Source: a bacterium
GTDB taxonomy: Bacteria; Planctomycetota; Planctomycetia; Pirellulales; Pirellulaceae
NCBI GenBank assembly: GCA_016124445.1
Contig: WGNR01000010.1
Location: 364,519-428,518, forward strand
Reading direction: 5' to 3'
Length of the DNA stretch: 64,000 bases
The translations under genes and the position numbers were made by a program. The notes under the pieces are model-generated. The model was not told where the DNA came from. It saw only the letters and a program-made list of their open reading frames with translations, and made no database searches. This document shows, one piece after another, positions 34,395-44,700 of the stretch (positions are counted from its first letter, which is position 1; every line of letters starts with the position of its first letter).

Positions 34395-36569
34395 TCAAAA
34401 CCGGTCGGTCGTTACATTAAGCCCCGTATCGTCCTTGATATTTCGGTCTCTTGAGCCCTGCGGATTCAATTGTCGCCACCAGATCTCAGCGTCTTGCTCG
34501 GTCCATTTCTGCTCTAGGGGACATTTCGCCAATTGCTGCCCCAATTCCTTCGCAGATTCTGGTCGTAATTTGGGGTCTTTTTCCAAGCATTGCATCACCA
34601 GCCGCTCGAATTCGGCGGAAACGACCTGTTTGGTTCGCTGACGAATCGGCACCGGCGATGACTCAATGTGATGCTTGATGACATCTAGTATTCCATTTCC
34701 TTCAAAAACAGCGCAGCCGGTAAGCAGAAAATACCCCACCGCGCCGACCGCGTAGAGGTCGCTCCGCACATCGACAGACGCCGGATCTTCAAAGGCTTCT
34801 GGGGACAGATAAAGGGGCGTTCCTACAATTGTTGCGTTTTGGGTGACGGCGATTTCACTTTGCGTGTCGATCGACTTGACGAGCCCAAAGTCGAGCACCT
34901 TTACGAGATCAGGAATGCCACTTCTCGAGTTGAGTATCACGTTCGCTGGCTTGATGTCACGATGGATAAGCCCCATCGAATGTGCCTCGTTCAATGAGGC
35001 ACACATCTGCTGCAAAATAGCGGCGACACGACCATCCGGCTGAGGACCGTATTCCTGAACAAGATCCTCCAGGTTCAGTCCATTCAGGTACTCCATCGCA
35101 TAATAGAAGACGCCATCCTCGGTTCGCCCGTAGTCGTAAATGGCGATGGTGTTGGGATGGCTGAGTTGGCTGGTGTGCTGGACTTCCCGTTCAAAACGCG
35201 CAATGGACTGCTCGTCGGTCTTCTCGGAATCGAGGAACTTGACCGCGGTGGGGCGGTGTAGCAACGCGTGATGGGCTCGATAGACGACACCCATCCCACC
35301 TTCCCCCAGTTTTTCGTCAAGCGTGTATTGTCCTAAACGTCGTGCCTCCTTTAAGGCCTGCTTGGCTTGACGATCAAGTTTGGCCAGCCGGATCGTGAAC
35401 CCAAAGATCACCATGGAAAGGATCGCCAGCAGCCCGAGCATCGTGAAGAAGACGTTTCGCAAGATGTCGAGTGTGCGGAATGCCTCTGAGACTTGCATTT
35501 CCGTTGCGACTCCAATCCCATATTCCGGCAACCAGGTCCACGCCCCAACCACCGGCACTCCGAGATAGTTATAGTAGCCGGCCACGTCGACCTGTGACTC
35601 TCCTTGAATGGCGGATTCCGCCATCTTGGTGAGCGGTTGCTCTGATCGAGCCAGACGGGAACGTCCTCCAGCGGTCAAGTCGGTCCCTGGATCACGAATG
35701 GTCAGGTTGAGAATCGAACTCTGATCTTCGGCCAGAAGACCGGCATGCCGCAGTTCGGAATCAAAACGACTTTCCGAAACCAGGCGTCCCTGATCGTCGA
35801 ACGCAAACGTCTCGCCGGTATTGCCCGCTCGAGCCACGCTGAGGATTGGAACAAATTCCTGGCTGGGATTGATCCGCAAGCCGAGTGCTCCGATGATCGA
35901 TCCCGCTTTCGATTTGACCGGAGCCAACGCAAACATCGTCGGTAAACCTTGCTTCAAGGTTCCATCGGCCGCAGGCAGCAGCACCTGGCTCCGAGTCGGG
36001 AGAGCCACGGTGGGCTTCCCGCTGAGGGCTCTTTTCAGGGCAACATCCGTCGGGCCGAAAAGCGCCGGCCGGCCGACTGGGTCGTTGCGTGCCGAGGCAA
36101 CGACAAGTCCGCTGGAGTCGACAAGAATAAATCCGTTATAGCCCTGGGCCGCTAAGGTGGGTTGTAGTTCGTCTCGCAGGTCATCCAGTTCAGGCCTTCT
36201 CAGCAGTGCCAACTGGTCGATCCCAGGCTCTTTGGCAACATCGATCAGCGTTTCCGCGAGTGCGGCAACTTGATAGTCGCTGGCAGCCGTTGCCGCGTTT
36301 GCCTCCTGGGTCTTGAGCCAAATACGCATAGCCGTGACATCGGTCTCCAGCAGCATCTTCAGTTCCGAGGACATCTCGTCACGAATGGAACTTTCCAGGA
36401 TCCCGCGCAAGATCCACCCGAACGTTGCCAACAGCACGGCGGCAAAGATCGGCCAGATCCAAAGATGATTTCGCTGCAGAACCTGAGTCGACACCGCCGA
36501 GCGAACGATGCTCCCTGCCTTGACGACAAACGCATGCGAACGCCGCAAGAACGCAACCGATTTACTCAT
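34395..36569 (-). CDS. Membrane Ser/Thr kinase with extracytoplasmic dCache-type sensor
   Basis: 724 residues. A first membrane helix (about 37-57) is followed by an extracytoplasmic region (about 60-370) that looks like a double Cache sensor, with Y-N-G-F-I-L-V-D-S-S-G-L-V-V-A-S and T-G-E-T-F-A-F-D-D-Q-G-R-L-V-S-E-S. The second helix is at about 375-400. The cytoplasmic Hanks kinase (about 420-690) has L-G-E-G-G-M-G-V-V-Y, A-V-K-F-L, H-R-D-I-K-P-A-N and D-F-G-L-V-K. Cache domains usually bind small organic ligands in chemoreceptors and histidine kinases; here the output is Ser/Thr phosphorylation instead. It is transcribed alone, divergently from the sulfatase across about 580 bp, which leaves open whether it controls that gene. 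Confidence 0.9.
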   Translation of the reverse strand: MSKSVAFLRRSHAFVVKAGSIVRSAVSTQVLQRNHLWIWPIFAAVLLATFGWILRGILESSIRDEMSSELKMLLETDVTAMRIWLKTQEANAATAASDYQVAALAETLIDVAKEPGIDQLALLRRPELDDLRDELQPTLAAQGYNGFILVDSSGLVVASARNDPVGRPALFGPTDVALKRALSGKPTVALPTRSQVLLPAADGTLKQGLPTMFALAPVKSKAGSIIGALGLRINPSQEFVPILSVARAGNTGETFAFDDQGRLVSESRFDSELRHAGLLAEDQSSILNLTIRDPGTDLTAGGRSRLARSEQPLTKMAESAIQGESQVDVAGYYNYLGVPVVGAWTWLPEYGIGVATEMQVSEAFRTLDILRNVFFTMLGLLAILSMVIFGFTIRLAKLDRQAKQALKEARRLGQYTLDEKLGEGGMGVVYRAHHALLHRPTAVKFLDSEKTDEQSIARFEREVQHTSQLSHPNTIAIYDYGRTEDGVFYYAMEYLNGLNLEDLVQEYGPQPDGRVAAILQQMCASLNEAHSMGLIHRDIKPANVILNSRSGIPDLVKVLDFGLVKSIDTQSEIAVTQNATIVGTPLYLSPEAFEDPASVDVRSDLYAVGAVGYFLLTGCAVFEGNGILDVIKHHIESSPVPIRQRTKQVVSAEFERLVMQCLEKDPKLRPESAKELGQQLAKCPLEQKWTEQDAEIWWRQLNPQGSRDRNIKDDTGLNVTTDRF

Positions 36570-37152
36570 CGTAAAGCTCGCGTCCCCGATCAGGCATCTC
36601 GAAGGAATTGGCAGTCGGCAGGTTTACCAGAATCGAATTCATGGGGCCTTTTCCATAATTGACGATTCGAGGGGGTATCTATCGAGTGTGACCTCTGTCT
36701 GGGGGAAGTGCAACACGGCGAAGAAGAACCCTGTCGTTGCCAGTTAACCCATTACCTCAGAGTAAAACGTATGGCCAAGAGAGCATCTTTGAATCCCATC
36801 GTTCAATCGCCGACGTTTGGGGGCGTTGAGAATCGTAAGTGTAGGGAGAACTCTTTGTGATGGCTCCAGCAATTGCATCCGCTCGGAAGATTTCAACGGC
36901 AGTCGCCATGATATACCTATCGTTGTATCATTCCGGGGATTTTTGGGCGGAAATTTCTTGATGCATGGAACGGGCGCCACCCCGCAATTGCTGGTCGATC
37001 CGAGGCCATATTCTGCACGGCTCGATAATCCAGGTTAGAATAGCATTCCAACGAACCAAACCGCCGCAGCCTGGATTGTCTTCCGAGGCTCTTCGCCCCC
37101 AGTGACTTGTTCATGGTTGGCGGCTTCAATCTTCGACTGGTAGACCTTCCCA
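36570..37152. other. Divergent intergenic region, kinase / sulfatase
   Basis: About 580 bp carrying the promoters of the minus-strand dCache kinase and the plus-strand sulfatase. No gene, RNA or strong hairpin was recognised; the open frames within it have no recognisable features. Confidence 0.4.
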
Positions 37153-38730
37153 ATGATTCGCTTCTCCGCTGCGTTCCTTATTTTGCTATGTTCTCTTTCA
37201 ACGGCAGTCGCGAAAGAGTCGGCCTCCAGGCCCAACATCTTATTTCTCTTTTCTGACGATCACGCCATTAAGGCGATCTCGGCTTACGGTGGCGACCTGG
37301 CCAAAGTTGCACCCACGCCCAACATTGATCGGCTGGCAAAAGAGGGTGCGTTGTTTCGCAATTCCTTTTGTGCGAACTCGATCTGCGGTCCCTCTCGGGC
37401 AACCATCTTGACCGGCAAGCATAGCCACAAGAACGGGTTCATGCGAAACACTGGCCGCGGCATGGACCAATCGCAATGGACGCTGTCGAAGGCACTTCAA
37501 GCGGCGGGATACAACACGGCCATGATCGGCAAGTGGCATCTCCACACCGAGCCGCTTGGATTTGATCACTGGGAAATCCTGCCTGGGCAAGGCAACTACT
37601 ACAACCCTGCCTTCATTCAGCAAGATGGTTCGACGAAAAAGTTCGAAGGCTATGTCACCGACCTCATCACCGATAAATCGATTGCATGGCTAGAGCAACG
37701 TGACAAGTCGAAACCGTTTTTGCTGATGTGCCAGCATAAAGCACCGCATCGTACGTTTGCCCCGCCGCTGAGGCACCTCGGTGCATTCGACGATGTCGAG
37801 ATCCCGGAACCGCCGACCTTGTTCGACGATTACGCGAACCGCAGCGTGACGTTGGCCAGCAATGAAATGGAAATCGATCGGTGGATGGATTGGGCCTATG
37901 ACTTGAAGGTCCGCAAGGATGAACGAGGTGACGTCAAACTCCCTGCACCGGATCGGTACGGAACGCCGGAATACAATCGGATGACCGATGCCCAAAAGTC
38001 GGTTTGGGACGCCCACTTCGGTCCGCGCAACCAGGTGTTTCTCAAAGATTTTCAAGAGGGGAAGCTGTCCCATAAGGACCTCGTGCGTTGGAAGTACCGT
38101 CGTTACATGCGGAACTATCTCGGCGCGGTGAAGGCCGTGGATGAGAGCGTCGGCCGATTGCTCAAATATCTCGACGACAATGGACTTTCCGAGAACACCA
38201 TTGTGTTCTACTCATCCGACCAGGGATTCTATCTCGGCGAGCATGGTTGGTACGACAAACGCTGGATGTTTGAAGAGTCCTTCCGGATGCCGTTGATCGT
38301 TCGCTGGCCCGGCGTCGTTCAATCAGGCTCGGTCCCAGAACAACTGGTCCAAAACATTGATTACGCCCCCACAATGCTAGAGATGGCTGGTCAGCCGATT
38401 CCCGCAGAGATTCAAGGCCGCTCGCTGGTCCCGATTCTGAAAGGGGAATCCGTCGATTGGCGCGAGTCGCTTTACTACGCCTATTACGAACTAGGCGAAC
38501 ATGCGGTGCCGCAACATTTTGGTGTCCGCACCAGTCAGTACAAGCTGATCCATTTTCCGGTGACCAATGAATGGAACCTGTTCGATCTTCAAACCGACCC
38601 CCAGGAAATGAAAAGCATCTACGGCGACCCAACGGCCCAGGCCGTTCAAGAATCGCTGACGAAGGAATACTATCGCTTGCGCGAGTTCTACGACGCCCCG
38701 CCACTTCCTATGCCAGCGCCTAGACGATAA
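37153..38730 (+). CDS. Secreted sulfatase (arylsulfatase family)
   Basis: 525 residues with a signal peptide (cleavage near A-V-A-K-E, about 20). The metal-binding D35-D36 in F-L-F-S-D-D-H and the sulfatase signature C78-G-P-S-R82 are present. The cysteine must be converted to formylglycine by a maturase not encoded here. Other family motifs are Y-N-T-A-M-I-G-K-W-H-L-H, Q-H-K-A-P-H-R and the C-terminal metal site Y-S-S-D-Q-G-F-Y-L-G-E-H-G-W-Y-D-K. The last two resemble glycosaminoglycan- and mucin-desulfating family members. It releases sulfate from a sulfated polysaccharide outside the cytoplasm; the substrate cannot be deduced. Planctomycetes carry many such genes for marine polysaccharide use, and the SulP transporter in this window could handle the sulfate. 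Confidence 0.94.
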   Translation: MIRFSAAFLILLCSLSTAVAKESASRPNILFLFSDDHAIKAISAYGGDLAKVAPTPNIDRLAKEGALFRNSFCANSICGPSRATILTGKHSHKNGFMRNTGRGMDQSQWTLSKALQAAGYNTAMIGKWHLHTEPLGFDHWEILPGQGNYYNPAFIQQDGSTKKFEGYVTDLITDKSIAWLEQRDKSKPFLLMCQHKAPHRTFAPPLRHLGAFDDVEIPEPPTLFDDYANRSVTLASNEMEIDRWMDWAYDLKVRKDERGDVKLPAPDRYGTPEYNRMTDAQKSVWDAHFGPRNQVFLKDFQEGKLSHKDLVRWKYRRYMRNYLGAVKAVDESVGRLLKYLDDNGLSENTIVFYSSDQGFYLGEHGWYDKRWMFEESFRMPLIVRWPGVVQSGSVPEQLVQNIDYAPTMLEMAGQPIPAEIQGRSLVPILKGESVDWRESLYYAYYELGEHAVPQHFGVRTSQYKLIHFPVTNEWNLFDLQTDPQEMKSIYGDPTAQAVQESLTKEYYRLREFYDAPPLPMPAPRR

Positions 38731-38900
38731 CGGTTTCAGCTAAACGGCTTCCTCACGATTGATCGTTGGTCAAGGAGAGTTCTTCGAGCAAAGCGGTGCC
38801 TGCACGCTGGGCATTCCATGGTGAACTGCCCCCCCATTTTCATCGGTTTAACGTCGGTGGGCGCGTTGATTGCCGTCTAGCGGAGTCCGATAATGATGGA

Positions 38901-40280
38901 ATGGCGATGCCACCGCATATCGAGTCAAACGACCGAATCGCGCAGACGCCGTCGGTCGAATTTCCAATCGAGATCCGTCGCGATCCAACCGGATCGGGTG
39001 GGACTCGTTTCGCGCTGCCGCTACGTCCTGCCACGGTTCGCAGGGAAGGACGTTTTCTCCAGGTGGTTGCCTTGCTCCTGATGTTGATCTTTCCGGGCGC
39101 TGCCATCGCGACGGGCATCGTAACGTTGGTCAATGGCCCGCCTGGAACCGAATGGTTCGGAATTGGATTCATCGTTTTCAGTCTTTTCTTCGCCTACTTC
39201 ATTGCAGCCCTGTTTCTCGCCGGCTCGATGATGCACGCAGGGTGCTGTGAAATTACTATTGAAAACGGACGGCTCCGCACAACGGAGCAGATCGGTTTCA
39301 TCCGTCTGTCGCAGACCGGTCTGTTGGAGCAGGTCGAACGCCTGGTCATCGAGCCGTGTGAAATGACGAGCAAGGGACGTCCGGGCCGGGAAGGGGCTTG
39401 GACCGAACTTGCCGGTTTGCGGGTCGAACTGGATGACTCCAGCAGCACAAAGGGGAACAGGCGTAAGTTTTCTCTCTCCAGCAACGGGCTGACCATCGAG
39501 AACAATTGCAGCCCGATCCAAGCCGCAGTCGCGTATCCTCGATCTTGGATCCAGGCTTTGGCGGCTGAATTGCAGCCCCTTTGCGGTTCCGGGCAAATGA
39601 ATGCCGGCGCCAGAGACGGAGTTCCCATCGAGGAAACACAGCAGGACACGCCGGAACACTTCGTCCAACGCGAGATCACGGTCCAACCGGCGACCAGTTC
39701 CATCCAGGTGGAGCCGATTCAGGGCGGAGTTTCTTTACTGATCCCGGCCGTCGGCCTGCTCAAGAAGAGCAACGTACAGTTCCTTTTCTGGTTCGGACTC
39801 GTCTGGTTCGGAATTGCATTAATGCCGCCGGTGGCCTGGTTGCTGCTTGTCATGCTTGGCGCCGCGCTGCCTGCCGACATGACGATCAGATTTGCAGTAG
39901 GAACGGTGTTGGCGCTGGGGGTCGGCGCCGCGAGTCTGCTGGGTGGAATCAGCATGGCTCGTTGCCGCGTAGCTATTGCGGTTGCGGACGGCCGGCTGAT
40001 GATTGCCAGATTCGGACTGTTTGGCAGGAAACGCGCCGAGTGGTCGCGCGATGAAATCTCCACAATCGGTATTGGCTACAGCGGATTGAAGATCCAAGGC
40101 GTCCCGGCGATGCAACTTCTGGTGCAGTCCAAGGACGGCACGAAATTCCGAGCTCTCACAGGTCGCGACCGGACGGAGTTGGACTGGATCGCCACGACAC
40201 TGCGGCGGGAACTTCAGGTCGCTCCGCCATCCGAAGTGGATCTGGGGCGACCTTGTGGTCGACTTGGTTCTCATTGGTAG
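38901..40280 (+). CDS. Membrane protein with two TM/PH-like modules, unknown function
   Basis: From ATG 38901 (M-A-M-P-P-H-I-E-S-N) 459 residues; an upstream in-frame start at 38766 adds 45 residues of low plausibility. Two similar halves are visible. The first has two membrane helices (about 55-80 and 90-115) followed by a beta-rich segment (C-C-E-I-T-I-E-N-G-R-L-R-T-T-E ... G-L-L-E-Q-V-E-R-L-V-I-E). The second has two helices (about 295-325 and 330-355) followed by another beta-rich segment (V-A-I-A-V-A-D-G-R-L-M-I-A ... W-S-R-D-E-I-S-T-I-G-I-G). Such segments resemble bacterial PH-like domains; the similarity is by pattern only. The small membrane protein 20 bp downstream has one copy of the same layout. 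Confidence 0.6.
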   Translation: MAMPPHIESNDRIAQTPSVEFPIEIRRDPTGSGGTRFALPLRPATVRREGRFLQVVALLLMLIFPGAAIATGIVTLVNGPPGTEWFGIGFIVFSLFFAYFIAALFLAGSMMHAGCCEITIENGRLRTTEQIGFIRLSQTGLLEQVERLVIEPCEMTSKGRPGREGAWTELAGLRVELDDSSSTKGNRRKFSLSSNGLTIENNCSPIQAAVAYPRSWIQALAAELQPLCGSGQMNAGARDGVPIEETQQDTPEHFVQREITVQPATSSIQVEPIQGGVSLLIPAVGLLKKSNVQFLFWFGLVWFGIALMPPVAWLLLVMLGAALPADMTIRFAVGTVLALGVGAASLLGGISMARCRVAIAVADGRLMIARFGLFGRKRAEWSRDEISTIGIGYSGLKIQGVPAMQLLVQSKDGTKFRALTGRDRTELDWIATTLRRELQVAPPSEVDLGRPCGRLGSHW

Positions 40281-40300
40281 TTGCTATAAGGAAAAGCGAA

Positions 40301-40768
40301 ATGCCGAGCCATCATCGCCAGAACGAGGAACGCGAAATCGTGAACTTGACGACGTGCTACCCGAGCCGACGTAGTCTCGCGTTCGGTTTTATGCTCGCAC
40401 CTATCGCCGTTCTGGCGTCGATCCCGATTTCGTTGATGCTGTTTCACGATGCTTGGGGAGCGGTTTTCTCGCTCCTTGTCGTACCGCTGGCCTGTTTTCT
40501 ATTGCCGTTGATCGTGTTAACCAACTCGTTTGACTTCGATTTCAACGAGGCGACGGTCACAATCCGACAGCGTTGGTTTTTCATCCCTTCGTCCAAACTC
40601 AGGAGAATTCCATTTGCCCGAATCGCGGAACTCCATTGGGAACCGAGCCTTGAATGCGGAAGCTTGGGCGATCTGGTCATGAGAATTGAATATGACGGAG
40701 AGTACCTTGTCACAGGAAATGCTGAGAAGGCCGCGCGTATCAAGGCCATGATTGAGCAGGTGTCCTAA
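40301..40768 (+). CDS. Small membrane protein with PH-like C-terminus
   Basis: From ATG 40301 (M-P-S-H-H-R-Q-N) 155 residues, with AAGGA about 9 bp upstream; the frame from 40253 overlaps the preceding gene and lacks that site. Two adjacent membrane helices (about 32-82) are followed by a beta-rich cytoplasmic segment (F-D-F-N-E-A-T-V-T-I-R-Q-R-W-F-F-I-P ... I-P-F-A-R-I-A-E-L-H-W) and a final helix. The plan matches one half of the upstream protein, so the two probably arose by duplication and may act together. Function unknown. Confidence 0.65.
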   Translation: MPSHHRQNEEREIVNLTTCYPSRRSLAFGFMLAPIAVLASIPISLMLFHDAWGAVFSLLVVPLACFLLPLIVLTNSFDFDFNEATVTIRQRWFFIPSSKLRRIPFARIAELHWEPSLECGSLGDLVMRIEYDGEYLVTGNAEKAARIKAMIEQVS

Positions 40769-40837
40769 CATTCGGCGCGATGAACGGTCATCGAAATGGC
40801 CTTTTTGTCGACCCAACAAAGCGAGTTGCCAAACAAA

Positions 40838-40876
40838 AAAACGACTCGCCGCGGATGGTAGCAACGAGTCGATTTC
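40838..40876 (-). terminator. Orphan minus-strand terminator
   Basis: The stem cgactcg / cgagtcg (7 bp) is followed on the minus strand by seven T residues. No protein gene on the minus strand ends here, so it would terminate a non-coding transcript starting inside the 40.9-41.2 kb gap or antisense to the next gene. Confidence 0.55.
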
Positions 40877-40878
40877 TG

Positions 40879-40903
40879 ATCGCAGTCGGGGTGACAAAAC
40901 GGC
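40879..40903 (+). repeat. 25-bp intergenic repeat, copy 1
   Basis: This sequence matches 54822-54846 at 22 of 25 positions (shared core AGTCGGGRTGACAARACGGC). A shorter third copy of the core (AGTCGGGGTGAC) is at 58284-58295. All copies are intergenic and in the same orientation. Confidence 0.6.
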
Positions 40904-41162
40904 CAGTTCGCCAAATGGTCACTTTATGCTGCCATTCGCATCCTTGCGGACGGTTTGACGCGTAGTTCTGGCGGATTCCTGCCGAAATAGCCCTAAACTC
41001 TCACGGGTTTTTGAATTCCAGCAAGATCCGATTGCCAAAAAAACGGTAAATCTCGAAATCGTTCGCCCGCAAACGTAGGGTTGCCACGCTTAGCAGGTAG
41101 ATACGTCTTTCCAGCGTGGGAAGAACGATTGCTCTGACGTGATCTGAACTGCGAGATGTCCG

Positions 41163-41633
41163 GTGAACACTTCCTTAATCTCTTGCGTTCCCATTCTGCT
41201 GCTGTTCAATTTGACGATCGTTTCGACGCTGAGCGCCGAGGATCAAGTCATTCGGATCGATCCCAACTCGTTTGCGGCAATCGCCTACAGTCCAGGGACT
41301 CGCCGGTTTTGTTACGAATCTGGCTATCGTTCGCGCCAAGGCGCCGAGCAGGCCGCGCTTGAAGGCTGCCCCGAGGACGATGCACGCATTGTCGGTTGGA
41401 TCAACAATGGCTTTTTGGTACTCGCACTGGGGGAAGACGACGATTGTTGGGGCGTCGGCTACGTTTACGGAGGTGGGATTACGAACAAAATGGCGGAAAG
41501 GCGAGCACTCGCCGAGTGCGAAAAAAGGACGACCCATTGCCGGATCGTCGTCTGTTTAAGTAGCGACGGACAGCATGTCTTCGCGCCGCCGGTGGAACTT
41601 CTGTTCCCCAGTAAATGGAAGAAGCCCGAATAA
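41163..41633 (+). CDS. Secreted DUF4189-like protein
   Basis: 156 residues starting at GTG 41163, with a signal peptide (M-N-T-S-L-I-S-C-V-P-I-L-L-L-F, cleavage near L-S-A-E). The rest fits the DUF4189 pattern: F-A-A-I-A-Y-S-P-G-T, Y-R-S-R-Q-G-A-E-Q-A-A-L-E-G-C, W-G-V-G-Y-V-Y-G-G-G, A-E-R-R-A-L-A-E-C-E and paired cysteines that should form disulfides. Such small exported domains occur in stress and virulence loci of Proteobacteria; their role is unknown. It sits about 100 bp before a kinase/WD40 gene on the same strand. Confidence 0.7.
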   Translation: MNTSLISCVPILLLFNLTIVSTLSAEDQVIRIDPNSFAAIAYSPGTRRFCYESGYRSRQGAEQAALEGCPEDDARIVGWINNGFLVLALGEDDDCWGVGYVYGGGITNKMAERRALAECEKRTTHCRIVVCLSSDGQHVFAPPVELLFPSKWKKPE

Positions 41634-41732
41634 TTGGGCGAATTCCGGCTTCCCTGGTGCTACCACGGCGGCGGGAATATCTAATGAAAGATCGATCGAA
41701 ATTTCTCAGATGCAAAACCAAGGCACTCCGCC

Positions 41733-44700
41733 ATGACTGACGAATTGGATGACACGCTACAGCAACTGTTGGATCGATGGCTCGATGCGGTCGAACGCGG
41801 AGAGCAACCGATCCTGGAAGACGTTTGTCGAGATCATCCAGAGTACCAAGATCGCCTGGCAGCCATGGTTCGCAGACTGGGGGACTTCGACCGCGCGTTT
41901 GGATTCAAGGAAATCGAAACAGGCCGTTACACGTTGCGTGACTTCTACCGCGGCGGCGGATTGGGCCAGGTTTACCTGGCCGACGACGGAGAGCTTGACC
42001 GACGCGTTGTCGTCAAGGTGATGCGTTCCGACCGTACGATCAGCACCGAGGCATTACAGGCCTTCGTGGCAGAAGCAAAAGTCACGGCTAGTTTGGATCA
42101 CCCAGGTATCATTCCGGTTTACGGATTCGGAATGGATCCGGCTGGACGCCCCTATTATGCGATGCGTTTTGTCCGTGGAATGACCTATCAGGAGGCTATT
42201 GCCGAATATCATGATCGCTTGAAAAAAGGCCCTGTCGATCAGGCCGATGTTGTGCTGCAACGGCGCCTTCGCGAGTTCCTTTCGGTCTGTCAGACAATCG
42301 CATTCGCTCATCACGAGAATGTTATCCATCGTGATTTGAAACCGGCAAATATCTTGATTGGCCCCTACGGCGAAGTCCTGGTGGCTGATTGGGGGCTCGC
42401 GAAATCGACGATCGAATCGGCGGAAGCTGTTCCCGTGGAAGATTTCGAGGCGAACGGAAACCCGCTGCATACCCAGCCGGGACAAATCAAAGGATCGCCT
42501 TCGTACCTGAGCCCGGAACAAGCAGCAGGGTTGCCGGAAATGAATCGTCCGGCAATCGATGTTTATGGTTTGGGAGCGATTCTGTACGAGCTCATTACGG
42601 CCAGGCCTCCTCATCCTGGGGAATCAACCGAGAAGATTCTAGAGCAAGTGCTGCACGGTCGGCCAACCCCGCCGCGACAAATCAATCCTCTCGTCTCTCG
42701 TTCGCTCGAGGCAATCTGCCTGAACGCCCTCCAGCATCGGCCTGAAGATCGTTATGGCTCGGCAGCAGCTTTGGCGGCGGATATCGAGCGCGAATTGGCA
42801 GGCGAGCCAGTCTCGGTTTACGAGGAACCTGTTTCGCGGCGCGTGGGGCGATGGATCAGTCGGCATCGCACACCAGCGGCGGCCATCGCGACGGCAATGG
42901 TCATCGGATTGACGATTCTCGCGATCGTTTCCGTCCTGCTGTCGGCTAAAAACAACGAGTTGGCCCAGACCAATCAGCAACTTGACGAGGCACGCCAGAA
43001 CCTGACGGCATCTCTGGCCCAAAGTCGAATCTTGCTGGCCCAACAGGCCTGGGATGTTGGAGACACCAATGCCACGAAAAGGCTGCTCGAGGGAATCGAC
43101 GAACACCATCGAGAATTCGAGTGGCATTTCCTTTCCAAGCAATTGAATTCCGGAAAGGCCGAGCTTTGCAGCGTTGCTGCGCCGATTTTTTGCCTACTGA
43201 CCGACCGAAGCGGCAGTATTGCCGCGGTTGGATCTCCTATATCAGGAGCTGCGGAGGACCAACTTTTCCTTTACCGGTCGAGTGGCAAGGAGTTCGGAAA
43301 TCGCGTCGGTAGGCTCTCGCCAATTCCTCGTGGAATGGTCGCCATGAGCAAAGATGGCCGCTACGTGGCGATGGCATCCGCCGACGATCAACACGGGAAT
43401 TGTGTCGATGTTTGGGAAGTGGCAACCAAGCACTTGCTGCGTTCGATTCCGATTCAAGAGTACAAAGACCCGGCGTTTGGCCTCTTTTTTTCCCAAGATG
43501 GCCGGTTACATATCACCAGCCGTCAAGAGTCAACGACGGCCCGCGAAAGAACCAAGCCGATCGAAGTTGTCACTTGGGACCTTGCGAAGGATAGCCCTAT
43601 TTCCACAAAGGAAGTCCCTTCGCCGGTCGCAGAGACGACACTCCTAAGCGACGATGGACAAACGCTGCTGCTCGTCGAGAAGTTTCATCCCGCGGACGAA
43701 GAATATTTCTATCCTCAGTCGATACGTATCTGGGATTTGAAGCAGGGGCGGCAGCGATGCAAATTCACCCCTGGTTCGATGGAACAACCGGTGGTTGCCA
43801 TCGATTCCAATGGCCGCCGCTTCGCGACCTCGCTGGGAGCGACCGGAATCGCGATTGTCGATTGCGACAACGGAAGAATCCTCTTTTCCGCCGAGCAGCC
43901 AGGTGATGTCACTTCTCTTGCGTTCGATCCAACGGGAAAGCAAATCGCCAGCGGAGGAAAGGATCGAATCGTGCGAGTTTGGGAGATTGTCGACCGGAAT
44001 TCGAAGCCGAAGGAGGACGCAGACGCCAATGAAATCGCACCGGTGAACGAAATCCTAGCCTACCCGCTACTACTGCGTGGTTGCCACGATGCCATCAGCG
44101 CTATCGCTTTTGTCGAAGGGGATCGGGTTCTCGCAGCCGACCATAGCGGCCAAGTTATTGCGTGGGATCTTCGTCAACTGCAGCCCAAAACGATCGCTGG
44201 CATCACCAAGCCAGTCTTCCTGCAGTGGGCCGACAACCAACTCGTGAGCGAAAACCTGGGTGGCACAATCGAAGTGTTCGACTCCGGCACCTGGCAGCGA
44301 AAAGCGCTGCCAGGTGAACTCGATTTCACCGCGGCGGTTCATGGGTATCATTTCTCGATCGCCACCGACGCGCGGCAGCTCGCCGTGATGGCGGAAGATG
44401 GCGTGCAAATCTGCGATCTGACGAGCATGAAGAAGACGAGATTTCTGAAAGGATTTCAAGGTCCACTTGCGTTTGGACCAACGGGAAACTTCCTGGCAAT
44501 GGTTCGTATTCAGTACGTTGATGCGCCGAAGCCAATTCATGAAATCCGGGATCACGTTGTGCTGTATGATTTGCGGGAAGATCCTCCCAAGCTCGTACAT
44601 GAATGGGTTGAAGAGGGACATGTCACCAGCCTGAGGATGACTGGTGACAAAATCGTAACGACCGACCTGTTGCCCCGGATCATCTGCCGCCAAATCGATC

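Larger units (their letters stand above)
40769..41162. other. Intergenic region with repeat and minus-strand terminator
   Basis: About 390 bp without a recognised gene. It holds a strong minus-strand terminator (about 40838-40876) and a 25-bp sequence repeated near 54.8 kb, although both flanking genes run on the plus strand. A small minus-strand transcript ending here is possible; no RNA family was recognised. Confidence 0.45.

Noticed and set aside
40880..41000. Possible tRNA on the minus strand before the orphan terminator
   Set aside because: The sequence ends like a tRNA but has no TCGGGGTG-type 5' acceptor strand at the right distance.
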